This document shows, in pieces, positions 48,008 to 57,448 of a stretch of DNA of 64,000 nt. The notes under the pieces are model-generated. The model was not told the origin of the DNA. It ran no database searches and worked only from the letters and a program-made list of their open reading frames with translations. The stretch is from contig JARGSG010000231.1 in the NCBI GenBank assembly GCA_030374805.1, positions 248,001-312,000 on the forward strand. Direction: 5' to 3'. This stretch comes from Gracilaria gracilis (lineage: Eukaryota; Rhodophyta; Florideophyceae; Gracilariales; Gracilariaceae). Made by a program: the position numbers and the translations under genes. Every line of letters starts with the position of its first letter. The stretch's first letter is position 1.

Positions 48008-48955
48008 TCACGTCGACGCATCGATTCCACTCATAAGAGAGCCACTCTTGTTGATGGAAGCCCATGCCATGCGTTTTGTGGTACAAGAATGTGAAACATT
48101 GCCCTTTGCATCCACCATAATGATGCCGCCGCAACCACCAGTCTTTTCTTCCATCTTCTGCAACGCGTTTTTGCAGGCTTGTTCTCCACTGAGATTTCTC
48201 CATTCCACCAAAGCCAGCGCATTTCTTGCCAGACAAACTTGCATGATGCTCTCACCATGGCCGGTGGTACTACAAGCGCCCACATTTCTGTCACAGAACA
48301 ATCCGCTGCCAAAGATAGGTGAATCTCCCACTCGTCCCAACTTTTTGCCAGTGATACCACCAGTACTAGTAGCGCTGGCAAAATTGCCATGCACGTCCAT
48401 CGCGACAGCGCCAACGGTATCATGACCGTTAAACAGCGTCTGCACAGCATTACCAAAGCGACGCAAGTTCCGCCACTCTTTCATAGCCTCCGAAGACACC
48501 AACTGATCGCTCGAGGCACCTCCGAGTCCCATATGATTTGAGAACGCATCGGCTCCACGGCCGACCAGCAGACAATGCTGAGTCTGCTCCATCACTCCCC
48601 TCGCCACGCTAATAGGGTGTACAGAATTTGACACACATGCTACAGCGCCGGAGCGGAGACCCGACGGTGCATCGTACATGACGGCGGCATCCATCTCGAC
48701 GGTACCGGTCTCAGTGAGACAGGAGCCGATACCCGCATCGAACAGCGGATCTTCCTCGAGATGGCGCACCGCAGCCTCGACGGCATCTAACGCGGAACGC
48801 GATTGCGTCAGTAAGGCATGGCCGATGGAGGCGGCACGACGGACTGATGCTTCTGTGGCGTCGGCTGTTGCGTCCGGAATAGCCCATGCGCCACCATGGA
48901 CAATGATGACTGGGGTGCGATGGTGCGACCGGGAATGAGCAGGAAGGTTGGTCAT
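48008..48955 (-). CDS. isoaspartyl peptidase / L-asparaginase (Ntn hydrolase, ASRGL1-like)
   Basis: A 315-residue enzyme that self-cleaves into alpha and beta chains and hydrolyses isoaspartyl dipeptides and asparagine. Motifs: HGGAWAIPDA near the N-terminus, DAVEAAVRHLEEDPLFDAGIGS, the cleavage site HDTVGAVAMD (the Thr is the nucleophile of the beta chain), STGGITGKKLGRVGDSPIFG and STTGHGESIMQ. All active-site elements expected for plant-type asparaginases are present and length is typical (310-325). It starts at the ATG at 48955. It belongs to asparagine catabolism or repair of damaged proteins, in the cytosol since no presequence is seen. Confidence 0.93.
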   Translation of the reverse strand: MTNLPAHSRSHHRTPVIIVHGGAWAIPDATADATEASVRRAASIGHALLTQSRSALDAVEAAVRHLEEDPLFDAGIGSCLTETGTVEMDAAVMYDAPSGLRSGAVACVSNSVHPISVARGVMEQTQHCLLVGRGADAFSNHMGLGGASSDQLVSSEAMKEWRNLRRFGNAVQTLFNGHDTVGAVAMDVHGNFASATSTGGITGKKLGRVGDSPIFGSGLFCDRNVGACSTTGHGESIMQVCLARNALALVEWRNLSGEQACKNALQKMEEKTGGCGGIIMVDAKGNVSHSCTTKRMAWASINKSGSLMSGIDAST

Positions 48956-49781
48956 GCTGTTTGCGTGGTTGTTGAAGGATTTGCAAAGTAAGCTAGAGCT
49001 CTAGCGTTGGGACGAGGCAGGGTGCTGGGGAGACTAGGCAGCGTTTATGAATAGAAGGAAGCACGTCGGGCGGTGAGATGACTGCTGCCTCCACGTGAGC
49101 GGTGGAAGAAGGCAGCTGTTTAGCGGCGAGCAATCAAACATTGCGCAAGGTGCCACGAGGAGCAGACATTCGATGGCGCGTGTCTCCGTTGGTGGCGGTT
49201 TGGCGCCGCTTTGAGCGGCACGCAGCCAACCGAAATGCACATTTCCGGAAGATGCAACCGAATTGGCCGTTCGTGCACGTTCGTCCCCCGCGTGCCCTTC
49301 GCCAAGCGACGCTCGCGCGTGCGCACGCGCACATTTTTCAGCTACAAGCCTTGTAGTATCTACAAGAGGAACGTTACCGCTGGAAGATACAGTTTTTATC
49401 GACGCCGTCGAGGTGGCGCCAGTCGGGAGATACACCCGCGGAGGGCTCGGTCTCGTCAGGTGGAACGACCGGCACTGGGGCTTCATCGCTCTGCCGCACT
49501 TCTTGGCAACGTCGGCGTTTGTGCAGTATCTACCGGGCTGCGATCGCACTCGTTGCACACGAGAGTACGACGAGCCACAAAAGCCCATTGTTTCCCAGAT
49601 ACACGACCCCTATACAGCTGCCGTTGTTGTGCGTTCGGGCGCCGTACGTTATACGTACGCACACCGCCCATCCTCGTTAACAGTCGAACGCCATCTCACG
49701 CCCCGTCGCCGTCGCTTCGAGACTCTCTCGTGAGCATCATCTCTTCTGAAGAGCATCGCGTTTGCCATTGTCCCACTCACA
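48956..49781. other. intergenic region between divergent hydrolase genes
   Basis: About 825 bases, rather GC-rich. A plus-strand frame (49263-49733) and a minus-strand frame (49034-49588) are open for over 150 codons. Both lack a supported ATG start and a recognisable domain. Treated as promoter and spacer DNA. Confidence 0.4.
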
Positions 49782-50918
49782 ATGGTTACTGCCACGGCCC
49801 ATGAACAGCGCCTACCTACACAAACCACGTCATCCAATAAGCACACCGCCTTTCTCGTGATTGCTCTTCTTCCCATCGTGTTCCTATCACTTACATCACG
49901 CCGTTTCACACCCGCTTCCGACGTTGTCACCCTCACGCAGCAGTTGGTAAACATTCCAAGTCCCAGTGGATGCGAGCAACGCGCATTGCAACACGCGAAG
50001 AGCTGGTTTGTCGCGCGAGGTTGGAAAGTCGTCACACATCCTGTACCACCGTCGTTTGCGATTCTCGCCACGCTAGCTTCCCCTTCTTCCGTGCGCGTCC
50101 TGCTGTCCACTCATCTCGACGTTGTGCCTGGTGCCGCCCACTCGCGTGTAGCACACGGCCGTCTGTACGGAAGAGGCGCTGTGGATGCCAAGGGACAGGC
50201 TGCCTCGCTTATGCTTGCCGCCGCCAGTCTGCGCGATGAACGTGTAGCTGTCTTGCTTGTTCCTCGCGAGGAGACCGACCACGCTGGGATGGCAGCCGCA
50301 CATGCGTTTGGCGTGCCTCGTAATATCACGCTGATGAATGGGGAGCCCACAGAAGCCAAACTTGTAGAGAAACAGAAGGGAATGCTCAAAGTGATGCTCA
50401 AAGCGAACGGTGTTTCAGCGCACAGTGGTTACCCACATCTTGGTCGATCGGCCGTTCACGATCTGGTACAAGTCGTCAGTGCTATTGTTAACACATGGCC
50501 GGACAGTGGTGAGACAACCGTCAATGTTGGTGTTATTGAGGGCGGGACGGCTCCTAATGTTCTGGCCGGAGAAGCGACAGCTCGAGTATTGTGGCGGGTA
50601 TCGACAACAGTATCTGAAGTTTTATCGAAACTGGAACAGATATTGTCACAACACGACCACGTTAGTTACGAGATAACTACCAGAAACGAGCCCTTGGCAT
50701 TCCACGTACCACCTAAGGCTGCGTCCAGGTTTGGCATAGGTCAGGTGGCGTATAACACCGATGTGCCGTACTACAAGGGCGGCTACAAGCATGCGGTTCT
50801 ATTCGGCGCCGGTAGTATAGAACAAGCACACACTCAAGACGAGTGGATATCGATTGAACAGCTTCAGAGACTTCCTGACCAACTAGAGGTAATCGTATCA
50901 GAATTGTTGCAAAGTTGA
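49782..50918 (+). CDS. M20 family metallopeptidase (ArgE/DapE/ACY1-like), membrane-anchored
   Basis: A 378-residue dinuclear zinc hydrolase. Metal and catalytic motifs: STHLDVVP (first His and Asp), GRGAVDAKG (bridging Asp), PREETDHAG (catalytic and metal Glu) and a late EQAHTQDEW (metal His). The dimerisation lid (GVSAHSGYPHLGRSAVHDL) lies between. N-terminal residues about 22-40 are hydrophobic (TAFLVIALLPIVFLSLTS), so it is a signal-anchored or secreted form, unlike cytosolic ArgE or ACY1. The reaction is deacylation of an N-acyl amino acid or cleavage of a dipeptide; the substrate is not deducible. The first ATG in frame is at 49782. It is tail-to-tail with the SVP26 gene, 85 bases between stops. 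Confidence 0.9.
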   Translation: MVTATAHEQRLPTQTTSSNKHTAFLVIALLPIVFLSLTSRRFTPASDVVTLTQQLVNIPSPSGCEQRALQHAKSWFVARGWKVVTHPVPPSFAILATLASPSSVRVLLSTHLDVVPGAAHSRVAHGRLYGRGAVDAKGQAASLMLAAASLRDERVAVLLVPREETDHAGMAAAHAFGVPRNITLMNGEPTEAKLVEKQKGMLKVMLKANGVSAHSGYPHLGRSAVHDLVQVVSAIVNTWPDSGETTVNVGVIEGGTAPNVLAGEATARVLWRVSTTVSEVLSKLEQILSQHDHVSYEITTRNEPLAFHVPPKAASRFGIGQVAYNTDVPYYKGGYKHAVLFGAGSIEQAHTQDEWISIEQLQRLPDQLEVIVSELLQS

Positions 50919-51003
50919 TAGTTAAGGGTGCATTAGTTTATGGAGTGTAGATATCTATTTGTCGGGCGGCAATATTCACAGCTGGTTGTTGGAAAAGTTC
51001 AGG

Positions 51004-51654
51004 TTAGCGCAACGAAGAAAGCGAGTCTCTTGCATGTTCTATGCCAAACGTGCGTTTCAACGAAAGCACGATGCGTTCGAACGCAACCAATACAGCGTTC
51101 TTTCTTCGCCTCTTGCCGTCAGGCATAGGTTGATTGGGATACATTTGTGCACCAGGCCCTGTTGCAGGCAGTACAGAATCGTTAATTGTCAAGGAGCAGA
51201 AGAAGGCACACGGGACGAGCCAGACGACGAAAAGGAAGAATGAGGCCATCGCTGGCACAGGTGCTACTCTGTAGCGATAGAAGAGTTCCACGTCGTCCTT
51301 GAAGAAGCGGAACCATAATATGTTATCAGCAATAAACATAAGGCAGGCTGATATGAACGAGGGAGAGGACGGTTCCATAAATGGGAACGAACGTAATAGA
51401 ACAAAGTAATTGACATGGGCAGCAAATCCTGTGGCGCACTGCCAGAATGGAAAGCGTTCATAAAGCCATAACAAAGCGTGAACGACAAACTGCGCGAGTA
51501 TAGTGAGACGAATGAGCTTTTTTGTCAAGGAGGTGTACTCCTCAGCAAGTTCAACCAGGTAATACAAACCGCACGCGAGACATATGGCCGCAAATATGAT
51601 GAACATATAACCCGACAGGTACACCAGCAAGACGAAGAGCGACGGCAGATGCAT
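51004..51654 (-). CDS. SVP26/TEX261-like ER-Golgi cargo receptor
   Basis: A 216-residue protein with four hydrophobic segments. In yeast Svp26 (Erv26) and animal TEX261, this family escorts membrane enzymes such as mannosyltransferases and alkaline phosphatase precursors in COPII vesicles. Family pattern: LACGLYYLVELAEEY near the first membrane pair, LLWLYERFPFWQCATGF, then FPFMEPSSPSFISACLMFIADNILWF and PVPAMASFFLFVVWLVP. The C-terminal tail is basic (MPDGKRRRKNAVLVAFERIV). Start is the ATG at 51654. Role in glycosylation enzyme trafficking is inferred from the family. Confidence 0.9.
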   Translation of the reverse strand: MHLPSLFVLLVYLSGYMFIIFAAICLACGLYYLVELAEEYTSLTKKLIRLTILAQFVVHALLWLYERFPFWQCATGFAAHVNYFVLLRSFPFMEPSSPSFISACLMFIADNILWFRFFKDDVELFYRYRVAPVPAMASFFLFVVWLVPCAFFCSLTINDSVLPATGPGAQMYPNQPMPDGKRRRKNAVLVAFERIVLSLKRTFGIEHARDSLSSLR

Positions 51655-52372
51655 GGTGGCAACGAATGGAGGCGAGACGTAGGCGGCAGGAACGACGACA
51701 CGCTCGTAGCGAGCCGCAGAGTGCGCACGGAGATTGGTTTGAAGTTGAAGACGACTTGGGCTGATAACTTTTGGTTTCCGGCCGAGAGGGCCGTCGCACT
51801 TGACTAATTGTCAACATGTGTGCCCAAAAAGCTCTTGCTCTTGCTGACAACCTGCACTGATGGTGCAGCTCAAACAACGCTGTCCCGTCCTACCCTTCAT
51901 ACGTGCGCCATCTGTTTTTTTCTGCCTCTTTTTAGCCCAGCCCGAAGAAGCGCGTGACGGGTCAGCTCTCCATTTCGGGCGAGGGACTTTCTTCCTAGCT
52001 GCGGACTATCATGAGACGTTGACGTCAACATGTGGTGCAGCTTAGATAGTCCGTAAGAGCATCTCCACCCTTCTCCAAACTCCAATTTCCAAATAACAGC
52101 AAGCGAGCGAGACGCGCCTTGCCGTGGATAGGCACCTACCACCCGGCTTGCGATTTGTTGTTTGTCTTTCCGGCATCGTCGCGGAGTTTGTTCAGGGGCC
52201 ACAGCAGGGAGAGAACGCCTCACCTGTCGAACTTTTGGCTGTTCGTCATACATCTGCTGTTTCGAGCAATCTTCTCCTTGGCTTCAGTTTTGCTCACTTT
52301 CCGTCATTCTCGAGATTTCATGCCGCTGTCGCATTCAAACAGCGCTGAACCGACGCCAACTTTCTTTCGGTC
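51655..52372. promoter_or_regulatory. divergent promoter region, SVP26 / SF3B2
   Basis: A 718-base gap. Several frames overlap on both strands without protein-like character. No clear element is identified. Confidence 0.35.
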
Positions 52373-54262
52373 ATGGTTCCGCATGCCGATGACCTGGAAG
52401 CCGCAAAGGCTGCAGCACTGCGTGACTTGCTATCCAGCGCTGGTGCAGATATCTTACAGGCAGCTGATACCGCAGTGGAACTGACGGAGCAAACAGAGTC
52501 TGACAGCAACAAAGTCGGTGGGAATGCGGAAATCCAACAGAATAAAGACCTCTCTGAAAAGCAAGCCTTTGCTGACCTGAAGCAAGAACGCAAGGATAGC
52601 AATAACGAGTCAGACGCCGCCGCTCGTGAAGCGAGAGAGAGTCAAACGAAGCGAAGTCAAATACAGCCGCAGAAGAGAACGCGTCGAAGACGGCGCCCGA
52701 AATCGAGAACGCACCAAACGCCAATAGAACCCTCAGATGAGGATGAAGACGATACTGATGATGCTGTGGAATACGTTCCAGAGCAAATCGCTGTGCTTGA
52801 TGATGCACAGCAATTGGCGAAACTAGATGGTGCGGATCGAAGCGGTGACGCCGATAACATAGATCAAGTCATATCTTCTATGCGACGTTTTATGCAGCGT
52901 GGCATCCCAGACGAGGATGCACAACCCGAACAGCCAAACGAGGACGATGCGAATGCGTCCAAGTCTGAAGAAAATGCGCTTCAAACCAACGGCAGAGCAC
53001 ATGTACGCGCCCCAGAACACGCCAATGGACAGGATGCTGAGGGTGGTAAAGACGGGGCGCAACTCAAACAGATGTCAAGAAAGAAGCAAAAAGAGCTTCG
53101 ACGATATCAGATCTCAATACTAAAATCACTAACAAACCGACCGGAAGCTGTAGATGCATGGGATGTTACAGCTCCCGACCCATTTCTTCTTGTGCATCTC
53201 AAGACATGGCCTAATTCCGTGCAAGTGCCCAGCAACTGGCGTCAGAAACGTAAGTATCTGCAGAACAAACGCGGAATGGAGAAGAAGGCGTTTCAACTTC
53301 CAGCGTACATTGCTGATACTGGCGTCGGGGAAATGCGATCAGCACAAATAGAAGCTGACCAGAAAAAGAGTTTGAAGCAGAGACAGCGAGAGAAGATGAG
53401 AGCAAAGACTGGACGAGGCGTTGAGATTGATCACTCGCGATTACGTGATGCGTTCTTCAAATACCAGACAAAGCCCAGGCTAACTTCTCATGGGGATATA
53501 TACTATGAGTTACGCGAGCTTGAAGTTGATGGTTCACAGTTTCGACCTGGCTTTTTGAGTGAGGAACTACGCGCTGCACTTGGTGTTTCAGAAGGTGACC
53601 CCCCGCTTTGGCTTGTAAGTATGCAAAGATATGGCCCTCCGCCAGGGTATCCTGGGCTGAAAATACCGGGCGTGAATGCACCGATCCCGAAGGGGGGTAA
53701 CTATGGATATCACATGGGAGGTTGGGGTAAACCGCCAGTAGACGAATATGGAAGGCCAATATATGGAGATGTGTTTGGGGAAGGGTTGGACTTTGGAAGA
53801 TACGATTCTCGGTTTGACTTCGATGACCATAAAAAGAAGAAGCTGTGGGGAGAGTTGAGAAAGCCTGGAAGCAAAGTCACTGTGGCAGTTGGAGTTGATG
53901 AGGAATCCGAAGGTAGTGAACAAGAGGGCGAAGACCATGCAGATGTGGGGCAATTGAAGGGGGCAGCACAAGTGCCAACCGGAAACGTGCAAGAAAGAGT
54001 TTTGCGGGAAGATGAACACGCCACGCATGGTGAAAGTGTTCGCAAAGGTGTAGAACCAGGGAGATTGTACACTGTGTTGGAAGACAGGAGGGTATCAGTT
54101 GGCCAAAACACTATAATGGGGTCTTCCCATGTTTACGATGTTAGCAAAAACGTTGGTGCGAACGCAGACTCTTCAAGAGAGAAGGTTAGCGATAAGAGAC
54201 AACGAGATGGTGGTGAGGAGAGACGTGACGTCCCAGTTAAGCGGAGTAAATTTAAGTTCTGA
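52373..54262 (+). CDS. splicing factor 3B subunit 2 (SF3b145/Cus1-like)
   Basis: A 629-residue nuclear protein of the U2 snRNP SF3b complex, which anchors U2 at the branch site. The N-terminal third is acidic and Arg-rich. The conserved core begins at RRYQISILKSLTNRPEAVDAWDVTAPDPFLLVHLKTW-type sequence (the DUF382 region), runs through RQREKMRAKTGRGVEIDH and reaches the PSP domain (LVSMQRYGPPPGYPGLKIPG, YGYHMGGWGKPPVDEYGRPI). The C-terminus is charged and ends VPVKRSKFKF. It begins at the ATG at 52373. Presence fits the strict TACTAAC branch site of the PEN-2 intron. Confidence 0.95.
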   Translation: MVPHADDLEAAKAAALRDLLSSAGADILQAADTAVELTEQTESDSNKVGGNAEIQQNKDLSEKQAFADLKQERKDSNNESDAAAREARESQTKRSQIQPQKRTRRRRRPKSRTHQTPIEPSDEDEDDTDDAVEYVPEQIAVLDDAQQLAKLDGADRSGDADNIDQVISSMRRFMQRGIPDEDAQPEQPNEDDANASKSEENALQTNGRAHVRAPEHANGQDAEGGKDGAQLKQMSRKKQKELRRYQISILKSLTNRPEAVDAWDVTAPDPFLLVHLKTWPNSVQVPSNWRQKRKYLQNKRGMEKKAFQLPAYIADTGVGEMRSAQIEADQKKSLKQRQREKMRAKTGRGVEIDHSRLRDAFFKYQTKPRLTSHGDIYYELRELEVDGSQFRPGFLSEELRAALGVSEGDPPLWLVSMQRYGPPPGYPGLKIPGVNAPIPKGGNYGYHMGGWGKPPVDEYGRPIYGDVFGEGLDFGRYDSRFDFDDHKKKKLWGELRKPGSKVTVAVGVDEESEGSEQEGEDHADVGQLKGAAQVPTGNVQERVLREDEHATHGESVRKGVEPGRLYTVLEDRRVSVGQNTIMGSSHVYDVSKNVGANADSSREKVSDKRQRDGGEERRDVPVKRSKFKF

Positions 54263-54663
54263 CCCATTATCTCAATGCTTCATTGAATGAAGGTTAAGAA
54301 CTGCGTTCAGCAAGTTTGCAGAGTGTTTCAAGAAATCATTGTCTTCAGGAACGTGAACTGCTGTATTCTGAGAACATGATTTTCCCGAGAGCTTTGTTCC
54401 ATTCCGGTGAAAGACGACCGCTCTTACGCTTAGTGCAACGCATTCACAATATTATCCGCTTGTATAGTTCAGCCGTCAGCTTCCGTACAACATTCCGATT
54501 TGAGACACATGGCTCGCTACTCATTAGGATTTCCTCCCGTTATTAAGGATGGGTGGGGACAGAACGCTTCTTCCAGCAGACGCGTTCCGCACTAGGCTTA
54601 CGTGCTCATAAAGAGAAACCGAAAGAGAGAAGATGGGTGGGCGTGATAAAAACGTGCCAATCG
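54263..54663. other. short intergenic region
   Basis: Between the stop of SF3B2 and the stop of the minus-strand unknown gene. No frame or signal stands out. Confidence 0.4.
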
Positions 54664-55473
54664 TCATCCGCTGTCTTTTCCGGCGCTCTCACCGCTTTGC
54701 TCCGCACTCGGTCCAAAATCGAACTCAGGGAGTGAAGGGGGATCCATTTCTCTCTCTAGTTGCATTCTCTGATGATAACGATGCTTGAGACTTTCCCCCA
54801 AATCTATAAGGTCCCCATCGTCGCCAGGTTCGACCTTATTCATTCCATCAGAATGCTTTGGAGAGCTCTCCTGTCGTTTGTCGCGAGCCTTTGACTTTAT
54901 ATCTCTTCTCAACCTTGCTTGTTGCAAGGCTTCTTTGAGGGCTCGCCTCTGCTTGCCGCTCAGTAGCATCCCACTAAGGGATGCATTCCTCTGGACCTCA
55001 GTAATAGGTTGCATGAGTTTCTTTATACCCTTCCACAATGCTCCGAAATCGGTTGTATTTAACTTTGGCGCTTGCCCGTTCTGGAACAAGGTGAGTTGTG
55101 ATCCCATGTAGATTCGATTGTATTCTGAAATACGTACTAGCGGCAAGCGAACAATGAAGCGTAGGTCAGGTGCGCATTGAAAGCGAAGAAACGGGAACTT
55201 GACAGGTTCAACCCCAAACTTGACGGTAGAAGTGCTTCCGAAATACGACTCCAGTGACATGAACAGTCTCACATGTTTGTTAAACGGCATGTGAGCATCG
55301 AGACCAATCCCAGGGGTTGGCCGGAATAAGATTCTCAAGGATGGCAACAGGTTTTTGGAAGACGAGCGGTGTGAATGGGGTTCTTCAGAGCCTGATTCAC
55401 GCGCATTGACAGAGGTTTTCCGACGTTGCCGGGCATACAATTGGAGGCGCTTTAAGGGGTTCCTATCGCCCAT
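54664..55473 (-). CDS. conserved-looking protein of unknown function
   Basis: A 269-residue frame starting at MGDRNPLKRLQLYARQRRKT (the ATG at 55473; upstream extension has only a TTG). The basic N-terminus could be an organelle presequence. The middle (about 50-145) alternates hydrophobic and polar residues, for example LRILFRPTPGIGLDAHMPFN, RLFMSLESYFGSTSTVKFGV and FPFLRFQCAPDLRFIVRLPL, giving a beta-strand character. The C-terminal part is helical and charged (KQRRALKEALQQARLRRDIK), with an acidic tail. No family is recognised. A membrane-associated or beta-barrel-like protein of an organelle is only a guess. Codon use looks like that of its neighbours. Confidence 0.6.
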   Translation of the reverse strand: MGDRNPLKRLQLYARQRRKTSVNARESGSEEPHSHRSSSKNLLPSLRILFRPTPGIGLDAHMPFNKHVRLFMSLESYFGSTSTVKFGVEPVKFPFLRFQCAPDLRFIVRLPLVRISEYNRIYMGSQLTLFQNGQAPKLNTTDFGALWKGIKKLMQPITEVQRNASLSGMLLSGKQRRALKEALQQARLRRDIKSKARDKRQESSPKHSDGMNKVEPGDDGDLIDLGESLKHRYHQRMQLEREMDPPSLPEFDFGPSAEQSGESAGKDSG

Positions 55474-56255
55474 ATCTAAGACTCCGCTTCTTCTTCCAGG
55501 ATGACACAAAGGACAGTGTGTGATTGATACTCAGATGAGAGATCCAGATTCCTAGTTCAAAGTTGACGATAGACCATTGCGAAGCGAGGGGAAGACAACA
55601 CATATATCAGTCCTATTTCAGACTTTGGACGCCCAAGCTACTCATGTCCGTAGAATATTACCCTAATAACTTGTGATTGAATTGCAGATGAAGAAAGACA
55701 CACGATCAGGATGTTCGGGATAAAGTGTAGTACCTTGGTAACTCTGCTTGTTTCTGAAGAAGAATGAACGAACGAACGAATGAACGAAGAAGCAAAGGAG
55801 ATCACGTTGACACGTCATTTCTTCGATAATAATGCAATCATTTCAAAGAATGGCCGAGGGTGCAATTTGGACAGTTTTTCAGTTGTGAAATTTGACCGCT
55901 ATGGACGAAGAATGTTCGTCAAAGATGCGAAACAGCTGTAAGTCCGCCGGATATCGCTCGTTCTCCCGTTTCTTATTAAAAGGCGGTTGAGAGCAGTAGC
56001 GGAAGGTTAACGAAAGTTCTCTAGATCAAGCTAAATTGTTATATGGATGCACTTGGAGCTCGTCTTTCAATTGGTTTCGTCTACTCTACCCGCGGTTTGC
56101 GAAGCACTTTGGTGCAAAGGATCTCGGAGCAAGGCGTGTGATCGCTGCTTGTGTGAGAGTGGGACATATTGAGTATCTCAGGCGAGTATGCTGGTCACCA
56201 AAGTGAGGCTGGCGTCGAATAATTAGGTACAAGCTTCCAATGCTGATCAGATGAG
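55474..56255. other. intergenic region between divergent genes
   Basis: A short tetranucleotide run (GAACGAACGAATGAACGAA) lies near 55766-55786. No gene is seen. Confidence 0.4.
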
Positions 56256-57443
56256 ATGTCGTCCAAAGGTCGTAGCAACACAAGGGTTGCAACAGATGAC
56301 GCCCCACTAATCGCCACCAACGATGACGCATTTCAGTCCAAGGTTGCGGCCATGCGAGCCGGTTACTTTCGAGACGCCGCACTAGCCAAAATGGCCGAAA
56401 AGTACACAGCAATCCACGTGAATTATGGCCAATTCCGGCGTCCACCCGTCATCAACAGAGGGACATATGCACGAGTTTTGCTTAAGGAAACCCTGGTGGA
56501 GGCTTTTCTCAAGCGCTCTGGTATTCATGGAAAGGTGCCACAGATAATATCACTTGGAGCTGGATTCGATACACACCCGTTTGCTCTGGTGAAGAACGCC
56601 AGTGGGGTTCCTCCATTTCATTATGTGGAGCTTGATTTCCCACAGGTTATCTCTGAGAAGACAACCATTGCGAATGAAGCCCTTTGTGAGAAAGAGAAAA
56701 TAATATCGTTTGCTGCCGACAAGGAAGCACAGGGGATGGATGCTGTCGTAAAGCAACATGAATCAGTGGATTTGAAAGAATGCACGGATAGCATGAAGGC
56801 GAAAAGTGTGCAACTGAAAGATGGGAATTTGTGCATTTACTCAATGAGAGGGGTGGACCTTCGAGATGTGAAGAAGCTCGAAGCCGTTCTTGATGATGTT
56901 GCTCTATCATCAGAGGCACCCACGCTGATCCTGGCTGAGATTGTTCTGGTGTATATGGAAACAGAGCACTCTGACGCACTTGTCTCTTTCTTTTCCAAAA
57001 GGTTCACCGGATCGCGAGCATTCATTGTGATTGAACACACTTGTCGTCGTGAAGACAGTGAATTTGGCAAACAAATGGTTCTCAACATTGCGGCGCGAGG
57101 AAGCCCTCTGCTGGGGCTGCGCTCTTACCCAACAATGGAATCACAAAAGGAACGATTCAAAAAGCTCGGGTGGTCGTTTGTCAAGGTGGAAAGCCTTCTG
57201 CGAGCGTTTGAGAAGCGAGTGGTGCAGCGCCTTGCGTTAAACAAAATTGAGATACTGGACGAGGTTGAGGAATGGAGTCTGATCATGTCGCACTATTGCA
57301 TTGTATGTGCGACAGAAGGAGATTGTGCGGAGCAGTTGTTAGATTGGCTGGATGTTGGCAGATACCATGATTTTGGTTTCCGTTGTTACGAACGCGATGG
57401 GAGCGAGGCGGGCGCTGGAGTAAAAATGAATGTTGATGTTTGA
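56256..57443 (+). CDS. leucine carboxyl methyltransferase 1 (LCMT1/Ppm1-like)
   Basis: A 395-residue SAM-dependent enzyme that methylates the C-terminal Leu of the PP2A catalytic subunit and so controls holoenzyme assembly. Family motifs: RPPVINRGTYARVLLKETLV, SAM-binding IISLGAGFDTHPFAL, YVELDFPQVI, then GVDLRDVKKLEAVLDD, TLILAEIVLVYME and ESQKERFKKLGW. The C-terminus MSHYCIVCAT is the typical end of the fold. Length exceeds human LCMT1 (334) through a 40-residue insertion at about 140-175 and a short tail. It starts at the ATG at 56256. It converges with the next gene, with five bases between the stop codons. Confidence 0.93.
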   Translation: MSSKGRSNTRVATDDAPLIATNDDAFQSKVAAMRAGYFRDAALAKMAEKYTAIHVNYGQFRRPPVINRGTYARVLLKETLVEAFLKRSGIHGKVPQIISLGAGFDTHPFALVKNASGVPPFHYVELDFPQVISEKTTIANEALCEKEKIISFAADKEAQGMDAVVKQHESVDLKECTDSMKAKSVQLKDGNLCIYSMRGVDLRDVKKLEAVLDDVALSSEAPTLILAEIVLVYMETEHSDALVSFFSKRFTGSRAFIVIEHTCRREDSEFGKQMVLNIAARGSPLLGLRSYPTMESQKERFKKLGWSFVKVESLLRAFEKRVVQRLALNKIEILDEVEEWSLIMSHYCIVCATEGDCAEQLLDWLDVGRYHDFGFRCYERDGSEAGAGVKMNVDV

Positions 57444-57448
57444 TTGCT

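Noticed and set aside
49263-49733. Plus-strand frame of 156 codons with a fairly protein-like middle
   Set aside because: No ATG in the frame, no recognised domain, and a length that is not exceptional at this GC content; kept as spacer. An exon of a spliced gene cannot be fully excluded.
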